From Sulfurovum sp. (GTDB taxonomy: Bacteria; Campylobacterota; Campylobacteria; Campylobacterales; Sulfurovaceae), in assembly GCA_021159425.1 (NCBI GenBank), contig JAGGRU010000295.1, forward strand, positions 1-9,398: a stretch of DNA of 9,398 nt, in the 5' to 3' direction. The position numbers and the translations under genes were made by a program. Positions 1 through 6,611 of the stretch are shown piece after piece. A model generated the notes under the pieces. The model made no database searches and was not told the DNA's origin. It was given only the letters and a program-made list of their open reading frames with translations. Positions within the stretch are counted from its first letter, which is position 1, and each line of letters opens with the position of its first letter.

Positions 1-998
1 TTACCCCTGCATTTTTAGCCTTTTTATTTACTACTTTTCCCAGATTTGCTTCTACCCCTGTCATAGAAAAAAAAGAGTATATGTCTGTATTTAGCCTTTA
101 TTATCTTGGCTCTGCAATATTTGTACTTGGGAGCATAGCAAGTCCTGTTCTTTCTGCTATAGGGATGATCATAATCTTTACAGGGCATGTTATGGGGATG
201 TTGATACTAAAAAATATATACACCACAACAACCATGGAAGACAAACATGATATCCACTGGATACTGCTTGCAATGCAGTTTGGCGTTTTTGCTCATTTTC
301 TATATATCGTTGCTCAACTTTTCTACATGCCTCTTATGGGTCTGTCAATGGAAATATCCATTTATCTGTATCTGTTTTTACTTACCTTTTCTGTTGCACA
401 GCGTATGGTTCCGTTCTTCTCTCACTCTATGGTTGGGAGGAACGATCACCTCTTAAAAGTAGTCTTTGTCCTCTTGCTTCTTCATGTACTTTTAGAAGGG
501 CTCTATACTCACAGTTCATTCATCGTTGACATTGCACTGGGACTTCTTATAGGAAAAGAACTTCTGCGATGGAAACTGCAATTTCCAAACCCGAATCCTC
601 TACTTTGGATACTACACACAGCACTCTACTGGGTACCCATAGCTTTTCTGATCGGAGGATTGACAAACTTTATATCACTTCTGACCGGTATTTCATTCTT
701 AGCACTTGACATACATATCCTCATTCTAGGCTTTGTTTTTACTATCCTCATAGGTTTCGGTACCCGTGTAACCATCGGGCATTCAGGCAATACAATGCAG
801 GCAGACAAATGGACAGTAAGACTGTTCTATTGGACACAAGTAGTTGTAGCTATGCGTATTTTGGTTTCATTGGCAGTTGCTTTTGGATGGAACTATATGG
901 TTCTTTTTGATATCTCTGTGACTGTATGGCTCATCATGTTCATTGCCTGGGCTGTGAGGTTCTTTGCTGTGCTTATTTCAGGGAAGAAGTTGTCTTAA
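1..998 (+). CDS. nnrS: NnrS-family haem/copper-type membrane protein, 5' end outside the window
   Basis: The reading frame is already open at the window edge (first full codon at base 3) and gives about 331 residues to the TAA at 996-998. NnrS proteins usually have close to 400 residues, so only the N-terminal part is missing. The ATG at base 81 is internal, because the 26 codons before it read as good family sequence (PAFLAFLFTTFPRFAS, the usual phenylalanine/proline-arginine segment between two helices). The rest is a string of hydrophobic helices with short loops. Near the C-terminus the segment LGFVFTILIGFGTRVTIGHSG contains the family's conserved Gly-x-x-x-Arg-Val-x-x-Gly-His motif. NnrS family members are inner-membrane proteins tied to nitric oxide stress and denitrification; the exact activity here cannot be read. 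Campylobacterota often carry several paralogues, so the symbol is a family label. The nested palindrome at 1011-1065 follows 12 bases after the stop. Confidence 0.85.
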   Translation, partial: TPAFLAFLFTTFPRFASTPVIEKKEYMSVFSLYYLGSAIFVLGSIASPVLSAIGMIIIFTGHVMGMLILKNIYTTTTMEDKHDIHWILLAMQFGVFAHFLYIVAQLFYMPLMGLSMEISIYLYLFLLTFSVAQRMVPFFSHSMVGRNDHLLKVVFVLLLLHVLLEGLYTHSSFIVDIALGLLIGKELLRWKLQFPNPNPLLWILHTALYWVPIAFLIGGLTNFISLLTGISFLALDIHILILGFVFTILIGFGTRVTIGHSGNTMQADKWTVRLFYWTQVVVAMRILVSLAVAFGWNYMVLFDISVTVWLIMFIAWAVRFFAVLISGKKLS

Positions 999-1010
999 TC
1001 TTCCAAACAA

Positions 1011-1065
1011 TGGTCGGTAAACCGACCCTACATTGTATTTTACCGTAGGGTCGGTTTACCGACCA
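1011..1065. repeat. Nested inverted repeat: paired REP-like hairpins (REPIN/BIME-like)
   Basis: Bases 1011-1031 and 1045-1065 are perfect 21-bp reverse complements separated by 13 bases. Each arm is itself a hairpin: seven bases GGTCGGT, a two-base centre (AA on the left, TT on the right), then ACCGACC. Read outward from the spacer, both arms begin with the tetranucleotide GTAG, giving GTAG-GGTCGGT-TT-ACCGACC on opposite strands. A GTAG tetranucleotide 5' of a short imperfect palindrome is the signature of REP elements recognised by RAYT (TnpA-REP) transposases, and two inverted REPs make a BIME or REPIN. The structure is seen directly; its identity as a REPIN is inference, since no RAYT gene lies in the window. 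It sits between the nnrS stop and the next promoter. It could also end transcription, though it lacks a T-tract. Confidence 0.8.
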
Positions 1066-1076
1066 CAAACTTCTTC

Positions 1077-1092
1077 TATAATTCGCTATAAT
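1077..1092 (+). promoter_or_regulatory. Two overlapping -10-like boxes upstream of the secreted-protein gene
   Basis: TATAAT occurs at 1077-1082 and again at 1087-1092, just after the nested palindrome. Campylobacterota promoters often depend on the -10 box with a weak or absent -35. The second box would start transcription close to the ATG at 1099 and give a leaderless message; the first would give a leader of about ten bases. No clear Shine-Dalgarno sequence precedes the ATG, which agrees with a very short leader. No start site has been mapped, so this is a reading of sequence only. Confidence 0.45.
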
Positions 1093-1098
1093 GCGACC

Positions 1099-1836
1099 AT
1101 GAAAAAACTATTATTAATAATAACCATACTAACCCAACTTCTCTTCTCTGCAACACCAGAGCAAATTGAGAGATATATCTCTATTTCAAATTCTGAAGAG
1201 CAACTCATTACACTTGAAAGTCAATTTTCCCAAATGCAAAACAATATCAATAGTATTGCCAAGGAGGAGACCAGCACTTATGACATGCAACTCCTCTCTA
1301 TCCGTTTTAGAGAGTATTTACAAAAAAATATGAGTGAAAATGAGATAGATGAGATCATGGTACAATATAAAAACGTGGTACTTTTGCAATTTGTTTCTGT
1401 TCAAAATGATGCTGAGTACGATGAAAAAGAAGCAGAAGCTTATATGAAAGAGCTTCAGACAGAAGAGAATGCGAGTGTACGAATGAATCTTTTGGATGAG
1501 ATATCTGAAAAACTCTATAAAAAAGAGAATATAGGCATACTTTTTGACTCTCTTATGAAACCGCTCATGCAAAATAGTAAAAATGCATCACAAATAGATG
1601 ATGAAACAATGAAAAAAAGTAAAGAAGCTTATATCAAGCGAATGATAGCATCCGGAAAAGTCGAAACTGCTTACAGTGCAAGAGAGTTCACCATAGAAGA
1701 ATTGGAAGAACTACTAAAGATCGTGAAAACACCTGCTATTGATCATGAGTCTAAAGTGATCTTTTCTGCAACAGCATATGCACTAAGGGAGTTTTTTCTC
1801 TCTATGGCAAGTAGATATGATGTTTCTAAACATTAA
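1099..1836 (+). CDS. Exported protein of unknown function, possibly DUF2059-like
   Basis: The start chosen here (1099) gives a 245-residue protein beginning with a clear signal peptide: MKK, a hydrophobic run to about residue 16, and a probable cleavage after Ser17-Ala18. An earlier in-frame ATG at 1033 lies in the spacer of the palindrome, and translation from it would read through the repeat and lose the signal peptide, so it is rejected. The mature part is strongly charged, rich in Glu, Lys, Met and Ser, and mainly helical with possible coiled-coil stretches. The C-terminal segment REFTIEELEELLKIVKTPA followed by a Lys/Ala/Phe-rich helix resembles the end of DUF2059 proteins (fteeELkel...Yksp). 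That is a weak family guess. It is followed after 11 bases by the HAD phosphatase gene on the same strand, so the two are probably co-transcribed, which alone says little about function. Confidence 0.75.
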   Translation: MKKLLLIITILTQLLFSATPEQIERYISISNSEEQLITLESQFSQMQNNINSIAKEETSTYDMQLLSIRFREYLQKNMSENEIDEIMVQYKNVVLLQFVSVQNDAEYDEKEAEAYMKELQTEENASVRMNLLDEISEKLYKKENIGILFDSLMKPLMQNSKNASQIDDETMKKSKEAYIKRMIASGKVETAYSAREFTIEELEELLKIVKTPAIDHESKVIFSATAYALREFFLSMASRYDVSKH

Positions 1837-1847
1837 AGATCATTGTA

Positions 1848-2678
1848 ATGCCTACTAAACCTATTTATATTACTGACCTGGATCATACCTTTTTACGTAC
1901 TGACCAGAGTGTGAGTGACTTCAGCACAAAGATATGGAATGAGAAAACAAAAAACTCTATTCTGTCTGTAGCAACAGCAAGAAGCTTCCAAAAATCTCAT
2001 GACTTTTTAGAGAAACTTCATCTCGATGCTCCAATGATACTGCTTGATGGCACGATGATCGTAAGTCCTGAAAAAAAGATCATAGATATTAAAACAGTGA
2101 ATAAAGCATTAGGCGATGCAGTTATTGATGAGGGTTCCAAATATGGAATTTACCCTTTTGTTATAGCCCTGAAAGAGATCAAAACCCTCGATGAAGCCTT
2201 TCTGTTTCCAACTACACTAAACACACATCAGCATGGTGTACTTGAAAACTACCGAAATGATCCTCGTATGGCAGAGTGTAAACATATACGTGCCATGGAG
2301 ATGAATCTCAAGATCGTCTACTTTGGAGACTTGAAGACCCTCAAACCTCTCACAGAACATTTTGAAAAGACCTTTGGTAAAGAACTGGAGTATAAACTCT
2401 CCCCGGAAAAATACTCAGATGGCTGGTTCCTCACTATCCTCCACCCCGAAGGAGACAAAGCCCATGCCCTGCAGAAAGTTGCAGACTATATAAACAGAGA
2501 TACCCAAGATATAACTGTTTTTGGTGACAGCATTAACGATATAGGTATGTTTAAGCTAGCAGGAACTTCTGTGGCTGTTTCTAATGCCTTGGATGAAGTG
2601 AAGGCTGTTGCAGATATTATTTTGCCTCACTCCAATGATGAGGATGGGGTGGCTAAATATTTGGAGAATACAAAATAG
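1848..2678 (+). CDS. HAD-superfamily phosphatase, Cof-type (subclass IIB)
   Basis: 276 residues, a normal length for the Cof/MPGP/SPP group of cytoplasmic phosphatases. All four HAD motifs are visible. Motif I is ITDLDHTFL, with nucleophile Asp10 and acid/base Asp12. Motif II is the Thr43 of SVATARS. Motif III is Lys204 in EGDKAHALQKV. Motif IV is GDSINDIGMF, with Asp227 and Asp231 for Mg2+. The cap domain lies between motifs II and III, as in class IIB. These enzymes hydrolyse phosphate esters of sugars, sugar acids or cofactors; the substrate here cannot be told. The His at position 13 and the GDK motif III recall mannosyl-3-phosphoglycerate or sucrose phosphatases, but the resemblance is too weak to name. 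The start ATG at 1848 has no strong ribosome-binding site, and the gene may be translated from the same message as the upstream exported protein. It ends 10 bases from the convergent methyltransferase gene. Confidence 0.88.
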   Translation: MPTKPIYITDLDHTFLRTDQSVSDFSTKIWNEKTKNSILSVATARSFQKSHDFLEKLHLDAPMILLDGTMIVSPEKKIIDIKTVNKALGDAVIDEGSKYGIYPFVIALKEIKTLDEAFLFPTTLNTHQHGVLENYRNDPRMAECKHIRAMEMNLKIVYFGDLKTLKPLTEHFEKTFGKELEYKLSPEKYSDGWFLTILHPEGDKAHALQKVADYINRDTQDITVFGDSINDIGMFKLAGTSVAVSNALDEVKAVADIILPHSNDEDGVAKYLENTK

Positions 2679-2688
2679 AACCCTCTCA

Positions 2689-3264
2689 CTATACACTCAG
2701 TATAACAGTGAAATCACCTTCCATGTATCCTTCCTTTATCTGTACTTTCGCACCTAGCGTTTGGCAGAATTCACTGATCTCATACGGAAGCCAGTAATTG
2801 TAAATCCCTTCACATTCCTTACCCTGAAGAAGATTGAATACAAATCCTTTACGACTCTTCTCAAAGCAGCGCTGGATGAAAAGTCTGGTTTCAAGTCGTG
2901 TCAGCAGATTCATGGAACCACTGGCAACATACCAGTCCGCCACCGGGATGGTCTGACGTAAAATATCGCGCTGTATTATCTTGCAGCAGGTGCGTACCTG
3001 CGCTTCTTTGACCATTGGTTCACACAGATCCAGACCTGTGTAGGTTTTAGGCAGGTTATTTTTCTCTTTCAGATAAAGGTAAAAGTCACCGAACCCGCAT
3101 CCGGCATCCACAAGCGTATCATTTTTCAGATCACCAAGACAGGAGTTGATAGCCGAAAAACGGCGTTTTTGTGTACGTTCGGAGTCCCATGCCACACCTT
3201 CGGCAGATATACCATATGTATTATAATTATTTTGATAAAAGTTTTTTTGATCAATACGTGCCAT
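2689..3264 (-). CDS. Class I SAM-dependent methyltransferase (small, substrate unknown)
   Basis: 191 residues. Motif I is LVDAGCGFGDF (about residues 51-61), the glycine-rich SAM loop. The acidic residue that holds the SAM ribose is Asp79 in TGLDLCEPMV. A motif II-like region (PVADWYVASGSMNLLT) follows, then a helical part and two C-terminal strands ending in FTVILSV. The N-terminus (FYQNNYNTYGISAEGVAW) is a conserved-looking lid of the kind seen in Campylobacterota homologues, as I remember them. The protein is cytoplasmic, with no signal peptide or membrane segment. The ATG at 3264 has no Shine-Dalgarno sequence, and a -10-like box (TACAAT) ends only 9 bases upstream, so the message may be leaderless. 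It is divergent from ygiQ and convergent with the HAD gene, so it forms a single-gene unit. The acceptor could be a small molecule, protein or RNA; nothing in the sequence decides. Confidence 0.85.
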   Translation of the reverse strand: MARIDQKNFYQNNYNTYGISAEGVAWDSERTQKRRFSAINSCLGDLKNDTLVDAGCGFGDFYLYLKEKNNLPKTYTGLDLCEPMVKEAQVRTCCKIIQRDILRQTIPVADWYVASGSMNLLTRLETRLFIQRCFEKSRKGFVFNLLQGKECEGIYNYWLPYEISEFCQTLGAKVQIKEGYMEGDFTVILSV

Positions 3265-3273
3265 AATAGGCGG

Positions 3274-3279
3274 ATTGTA
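3274..3279 (-). promoter_or_regulatory. -10-like box for the methyltransferase gene
   Basis: On the minus strand TACAAT lies 9 bases before the ATG at 3264. Transcription would start almost at the start codon. No convincing -35 is seen, which is common in this phylum. Weak support from sequence alone. Confidence 0.3.
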
Positions 3280-3319
3280 ACAAAGAAAAGGTTAAAGTGA
3301 ATTAAAGTAAAGAAGTTGA

Positions 3320-3336
3320 TATAATCTGATAAAGGA
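3320..3336 (+). promoter_or_regulatory. -10 box and ribosome-binding site for ygiQ
   Basis: A perfect TATAAT at 3320-3325 is followed by AAAGGA at 3331-3336, five bases before the ATG at 3342. The site lies in the 77-base divergent region shared with the methyltransferase gene. The transcript leader would be very short (about 10 bases), yet it would still carry the Shine-Dalgarno sequence. This site probably drives ygiQ together with the hupE-like gene and the His-rich gene behind it. Confidence 0.5.
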
Positions 3337-3341
3337 TACCT

Positions 3342-5204
3342 ATGTTTTTACCTACAACCCAAAAAGAGCTCAAAAATCTAGGCTGGGAACAGCTTGATGT
3401 CATACTTGTGAGTGGAGATACCTATGTGGACACTCCCTACAACGGCATTGCTATTGTCGGTAAACTGCTTGTTGATGCCGGGTATCGTGTGGGGGTCATT
3501 GCACAGCCTGACATAAGTAACGGTAAAGACATTACACGGCTGGGTGAGCCTCTGCTTTACTGGGGTATCAGTGCTGGGTTGGTGGACAGTATGGTGGCGA
3601 ACTATACGGCAACTAAAAAGTTTAGAAAAAGTGATGACTTCACCCCCGGAGCAGTGAACAACAGACGACCTGATCGTGCCGTTATGAAATATGCCAATCT
3701 CATACGTCAGCACTTTAAAGATACTGTACCCCTTGTGCTTGGTGGTGTAGAAGCAAGCTTAAGGCGTGTCGCCCACTATGACTTCTGGACAAACAAAGTC
3801 AGACGCTCCATCCTCTTTGATGCCAAAGCCGATGTACTGGCTTACGGTATGGCTGAAAAGTCTGTACTTGAACTCACCAATGCTTACAGAGACAAGCAAC
3901 CCATAGAAGACATCTTGGGCATCTGCTACATAGCAAAAGAGCCTAAAGAGGGCTATTTTGAACTGCCTAGCTACGAGGAGTGTGCCAAAGACAAGAATGC
4001 TTTCATCTCTATGTTCCACCACTTTTATGCAAACAATGAACCAGACATTTCCAAAGGACTTTGCCAAGAGCATAACGGACGTTACCTCATTCAAAATCCT
4101 CCTCAACCAAGTATGACCCAAGAGGAGATAGACCACGTCTATGACATAGGGTACGAACGCGATGTGCACCCCTATTACAAAGCCCAGGGAGAAGTACGCG
4201 GACTCCAGACCATACAGTTCTCAGTCACCACACACCACGGCTGTTACGGTGAGTGTAATTTCTGTGCCATTACTGTACATCAGGGGCGTACCATACGAAG
4301 TAGAAGCCAAGACTCCATCGTAAAAGAGATAGATCAATTTAAAGCGCATAAAGATTACAAAGGTATCATCAACGATATAGGTGGTGCTACTGCCAATATG
4401 TATGGTTTTGAGTGTGACAAAAAACTAAAAAGCGGTGTCTGTCAAGACATCCCCTGTACCAGTTCACAGGTCTGCCCTATCTTGCGTCCAAACCATGGTC
4501 CGCAAATAGAGCTGCTTGGCAAAGTACGAAAACTTCCTCATGTCAAAAAAGCTTTTGTGAACAGTGGTATTCGTTATGACCTCATACAAGAAGACAAGAC
4601 TCATGGAAAAGAGTATCTCAAAACACTTGTTGACCATCATATCTCAGGGCAGATGAAAGTCGCCCCTGAACACATAGATGACAAAGTACTTAAACTTATG
4701 AATAAACCAGACAAAAACACACTCATGAAATTTAAGGCAGATTTTGATGACTTGAACAAAAAGTCAGGAAAAAAACAGTTCCTCACCTACTATCTCATCG
4801 CTGCCCATCCGGGGAGTCAGCTTGAAGATATGCAAAATCTTAAAGAGTTCGCCAACCAGGAGCTGCACCTTAACCCTGAACAAGTGCAAGTCTTCATTCC
4901 TACCCCATCAACCTACTCAGCTCTCATGTACTACACAGAGATGGAGCCTTGGACAAGAGAGCCTGTTTTTGTAGAAAAAGACCCTATGCGTAAACAGAAG
5001 CAAAAAGATGTTGTCACACAAAAAGAGCCGCTGAAACAGAAACATCATGTTAAACAACCGTTTAAAAAGAATGAGCATTCTAAAAAGAGAAAGAAAACCG
5101 TACAAAAAGAGCAGCCAAGAGAAGCTAAACCTGGTAATTATAAAGAGTACAAAACGCTGCATAAGTCACGAAAAAGTTACGCAGAAGAACAAGGAACAAA
5201 ATGA
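3342..5204 (+). CDS. ygiQ: YgiQ-family radical SAM protein
   Basis: 620 residues. The N-terminal part (about 10-280) carries the YgiQ-specific region with strongly conserved stretches: DVILVSGDTYVDTPYNG, LVLGGVEASLRRVAHYDFW and VLAYGMAEKS. The radical SAM core starts with HHGCYGECNFCAI, a CX3CX2C cluster motif at Cys301, Cys305 and Cys308 that binds the 4Fe-4S cluster which cleaves SAM. Further conserved segments are INDIGGATANMYG and a second Cys group (residues about 365-385) typical of the family. The last 90 residues form a Lys/Gln-rich basic tail, likely disordered and perhaps RNA- or DNA-binding (inference). The biochemical role of YgiQ proteins is not established; they are widespread UPF0313-type proteins. 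The family is unrelated to the anaerobic sulfatase maturase, so it should not be taken as the activator of the nearby arylsulfatase. The TGA stop overlaps the next ATG. Confidence 0.95.
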   Translation: MFLPTTQKELKNLGWEQLDVILVSGDTYVDTPYNGIAIVGKLLVDAGYRVGVIAQPDISNGKDITRLGEPLLYWGISAGLVDSMVANYTATKKFRKSDDFTPGAVNNRRPDRAVMKYANLIRQHFKDTVPLVLGGVEASLRRVAHYDFWTNKVRRSILFDAKADVLAYGMAEKSVLELTNAYRDKQPIEDILGICYIAKEPKEGYFELPSYEECAKDKNAFISMFHHFYANNEPDISKGLCQEHNGRYLIQNPPQPSMTQEEIDHVYDIGYERDVHPYYKAQGEVRGLQTIQFSVTTHHGCYGECNFCAITVHQGRTIRSRSQDSIVKEIDQFKAHKDYKGIINDIGGATANMYGFECDKKLKSGVCQDIPCTSSQVCPILRPNHGPQIELLGKVRKLPHVKKAFVNSGIRYDLIQEDKTHGKEYLKTLVDHHISGQMKVAPEHIDDKVLKLMNKPDKNTLMKFKADFDDLNKKSGKKQFLTYYLIAAHPGSQLEDMQNLKEFANQELHLNPEQVQVFIPTPSTYSALMYYTEMEPWTREPVFVEKDPMRKQKQKDVVTQKEPLKQKHHVKQPFKKNEHSKKRKKTVQKEQPREAKPGNYKEYKTLHKSRKSYAEEQGTK

Positions 5205-5974
5205 AAATAATTTTTCTATTTATCTCATTTCTTTTAGTTAGTACTACTGCGTATGCACATGGTATTTCAGCAGCAGACACACAGGCAATGATTGATGGGG
5301 GAAACCTTCGATACATGTGGCTTGGAGCCACACACATGTTGACGGGGTATGACCATTTACTCTTCCTCTTTGGTGTGGTATTTTTTCTTACTACGACTAA
5401 AGATATTGTAAAATTTGTCACTCTCTTTACCATAGGACACAGTATCACTTTAATATTTGCTACTTTTATGGGTATCACTGCAAACTATTATTTGGTTGAT
5501 GCTGTTATTGCTGTCTCTGTCATCTATAAAGCATTTGACAACAACAAAGGGTTTCAAAACTATTTAGGTGTTCAATCTCCAAATCTATTGATGATGGTTC
5601 TTATTTTTGGACTTATTCACGGATTTGGACTTTCTACAAGATTACAACAGTTACCCTTGGGTGAACAAAACTGGGATATGTTATTAAAAATTATCTCATT
5701 CAATGTAGGTGTGGAGATCGGACAGATAATTGCTCTCATTTTTATGCTTATTCTATTGACACAGTGGAGAAAGTCACCGTCTTTTTTACGATGGAGCAAG
5801 GTTACTAATCACGCCTTGATGTTTGCTGGTTTTATGCTATTACTAATGCAATTGCATGGCTATCTGCACACAGTAAACGAAGAAGAATTCGGGTTTAATA
5901 AAGATGCACATTACCATATACATTTAGACATGGAACAAGCTAAACAAAATAGATATCAACATGATGCACTATAA
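5201..5974 (+). CDS. HupE/UreJ-family membrane protein, probable metal permease
   Basis: 257 residues. A signal peptide (residues 1-19, ending TTAYA) is followed by a mature protein starting His-Gly. The HupE/UreJ signature HMLTGYDHLLFLFG (His45, Asp51, His52) sits at the first membrane helix. Then come GHSITL, a second His motif LIHGFGLSTRL and the polar helix NVGVEIGQ, all typical of the HupE/UreJ_2 branch. About six membrane helices can be drawn. The C-terminal tail (HYHIHLDMEQAKQNRYQHD) is rich in His and may bind metal. HupE and UreJ members are linked to nickel or cobalt supply, but many sit near other metal genes, so the substrate is open. No hydrogenase or urease gene is in the window. 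The ATG overlaps the ygiQ stop (ATGA at 5201-5204), which implies translational coupling to an apparently unrelated gene. The His-rich small protein gene follows 46 bases downstream. Confidence 0.88.
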   Translation: MKIIFLFISFLLVSTTAYAHGISAADTQAMIDGGNLRYMWLGATHMLTGYDHLLFLFGVVFFLTTTKDIVKFVTLFTIGHSITLIFATFMGITANYYLVDAVIAVSVIYKAFDNNKGFQNYLGVQSPNLLMMVLIFGLIHGFGLSTRLQQLPLGEQNWDMLLKIISFNVGVEIGQIIALIFMLILLTQWRKSPSFLRWSKVTNHALMFAGFMLLLMQLHGYLHTVNEEEFGFNKDAHYHIHLDMEQAKQNRYQHDAL

Positions 5975-6020
5975 AGGAAATGAATGATAAGAATTAAAAT
6001 TCAATGCAGGGAGGCACTAA

Positions 6021-6413
6021 ATGCCGAATCGTAAAACATTATTGAAAATAACAATCGTAGGATTCACACTTACTTCGGGGACACTCTATGCACATGGCAG
6101 TCATGAGCATGCTAGTCATGGACATATCCCTACGCAAGATGAACTCAGCACTGAACATATCCAAAAAGTATCAGAGGAACATATACAGAGAGTAGCAAAT
6201 AAACAGATGCTGAATTTAATTGAAAAAGCGAAGATTGCAAAAAGTTGGTCGGATGCACCTGTTTCAAATATGGAAAAGAAACCGTTTCATCGTACTACAG
6301 AATGGGTAGTGATTTATAAAAACCAAGAAATTAAAGATCAGACAAAACAAACGCTTTATATATTTGTTAATTTATATGGCAAAGTAACAGGCGCTAATCA
6401 TACAGGTAAATAA
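6021..6413 (+). CDS. Small exported protein with His-rich mature N-terminus
   Basis: 130 residues. A signal peptide (residues 1-24, ending LYA) gives a mature protein that starts HGSHEHASHGH, with His at 25, 28, 30, 33 and 35. A Glu/Lys/Gln-rich helical part follows (about 40-75). The C-terminal domain (about 78-130) has conserved-looking motifs KSWSDAPV, EWVVIYKNQ, QTLYIFVNLYGKVTGANHTGK (shown with a natural break after LYG). It reminds me of a family of uncharacterised periplasmic proteins (perhaps DUF6488), but I cannot confirm this. A strong ribosome-binding site AGGGAGG at 6008-6014, six bases before the ATG, fixes the start. The mature N-terminal His cluster and the upstream HupE-like protein, which also starts with His after cleavage, suggest a periplasmic metal-binding partner (inference). 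No terminator is seen after the stop. Confidence 0.78.
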   Translation: MPNRKTLLKITIVGFTLTSGTLYAHGSHEHASHGHIPTQDELSTEHIQKVSEEHIQRVANKQMLNLIEKAKIAKSWSDAPVSNMEKKPFHRTTEWVVIYKNQEIKDQTKQTLYIFVNLYGKVTGANHTGK

Positions 6414-6445
6414 TCATTCAATCAGTCTACATATACAAGAAAGAT

Positions 6446-6573
6446 TCATCTATTCATTATAGGATTGGCTAGTTTCTTAGCAATATTTTCACTATCATCT
6501 GCAAATGCAGCTGTCATTGGTATTATAGATAGTCCAAGTGCCATGGCACCCGCACTAATTATATTTTTTTCAC
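6446..6573 (-). pseudogene. Truncated start of an exported protein gene, downstream of the arylsulfatase gene
   Basis: On the minus strand a ribosome-binding site AAGGA (6584-6580) stands six bases before a GTG (6573). The GTG frame stops after four codons (GTG AAA AAA ATA TAA). One frame over, from 6544 to a TGA at 6448-6446, lies a clear signal peptide and mature start: GLSIIPMTAAFA, then DDSENIAKKLANPI, then only MNR and stop. The Ala-x-Ala cleavage site and the motif AKKLANPI match, as I remember it, the beginning of a family of outer-membrane or periplasmic 'transporter' proteins (phenol-degradation MetA-like) often found beside sulfatases. A small indel in the A/T run after the GTG and loss of everything after 'NPI' would explain the remnant. 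Its orientation and its 38-base distance from the arylsulfatase stop suggest a former two-gene operon. The opposite strand is also open here but is read as an antisense shadow. Confidence 0.6.
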
Positions 6574-6611
6574 AAATTTTCCTTTTTGAAACTTTAATTT
6601 CTTCTTTTATC

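Noticed and set aside
1033..1098. Upstream in-frame ATG extending the secreted protein by 22 residues.
   Set aside because: It lies in the spacer of the nested repeat, runs through the right arm and both -10 boxes, and would bury the signal peptide that starts at 1099.
2686..2711. Imperfect hairpin between the convergent HAD and methyltransferase genes as a bidirectional terminator.
   Set aside because: Nine weak base pairs interrupted by a three-base bulge, no T-tract on either side, and it overlaps the methyltransferase coding end.
4917..5162. Reverse-strand hydrophobic ORF opposite the ygiQ tail.
   Set aside because: It is the complement of Lys-rich codons (AAA/AAG read as TTT/CTT), which produces Phe/Leu runs by chance.
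3342..5204. The radical SAM protein as the maturase of the nearby arylsulfatase.
   Set aside because: Its sequence is clearly of the YgiQ family (long N-terminal domain, CX3CX2C in the middle of the protein). It lacks the N-terminal cluster and SPASM cysteines of anaerobic sulfatase maturases, and it is on the other strand.
6095..6125. Repeated CAT-rich stretch in the His-rich gene as a DNA repeat.
   Set aside because: It is explained by the codons of the His cluster; units are irregular and stay in frame.
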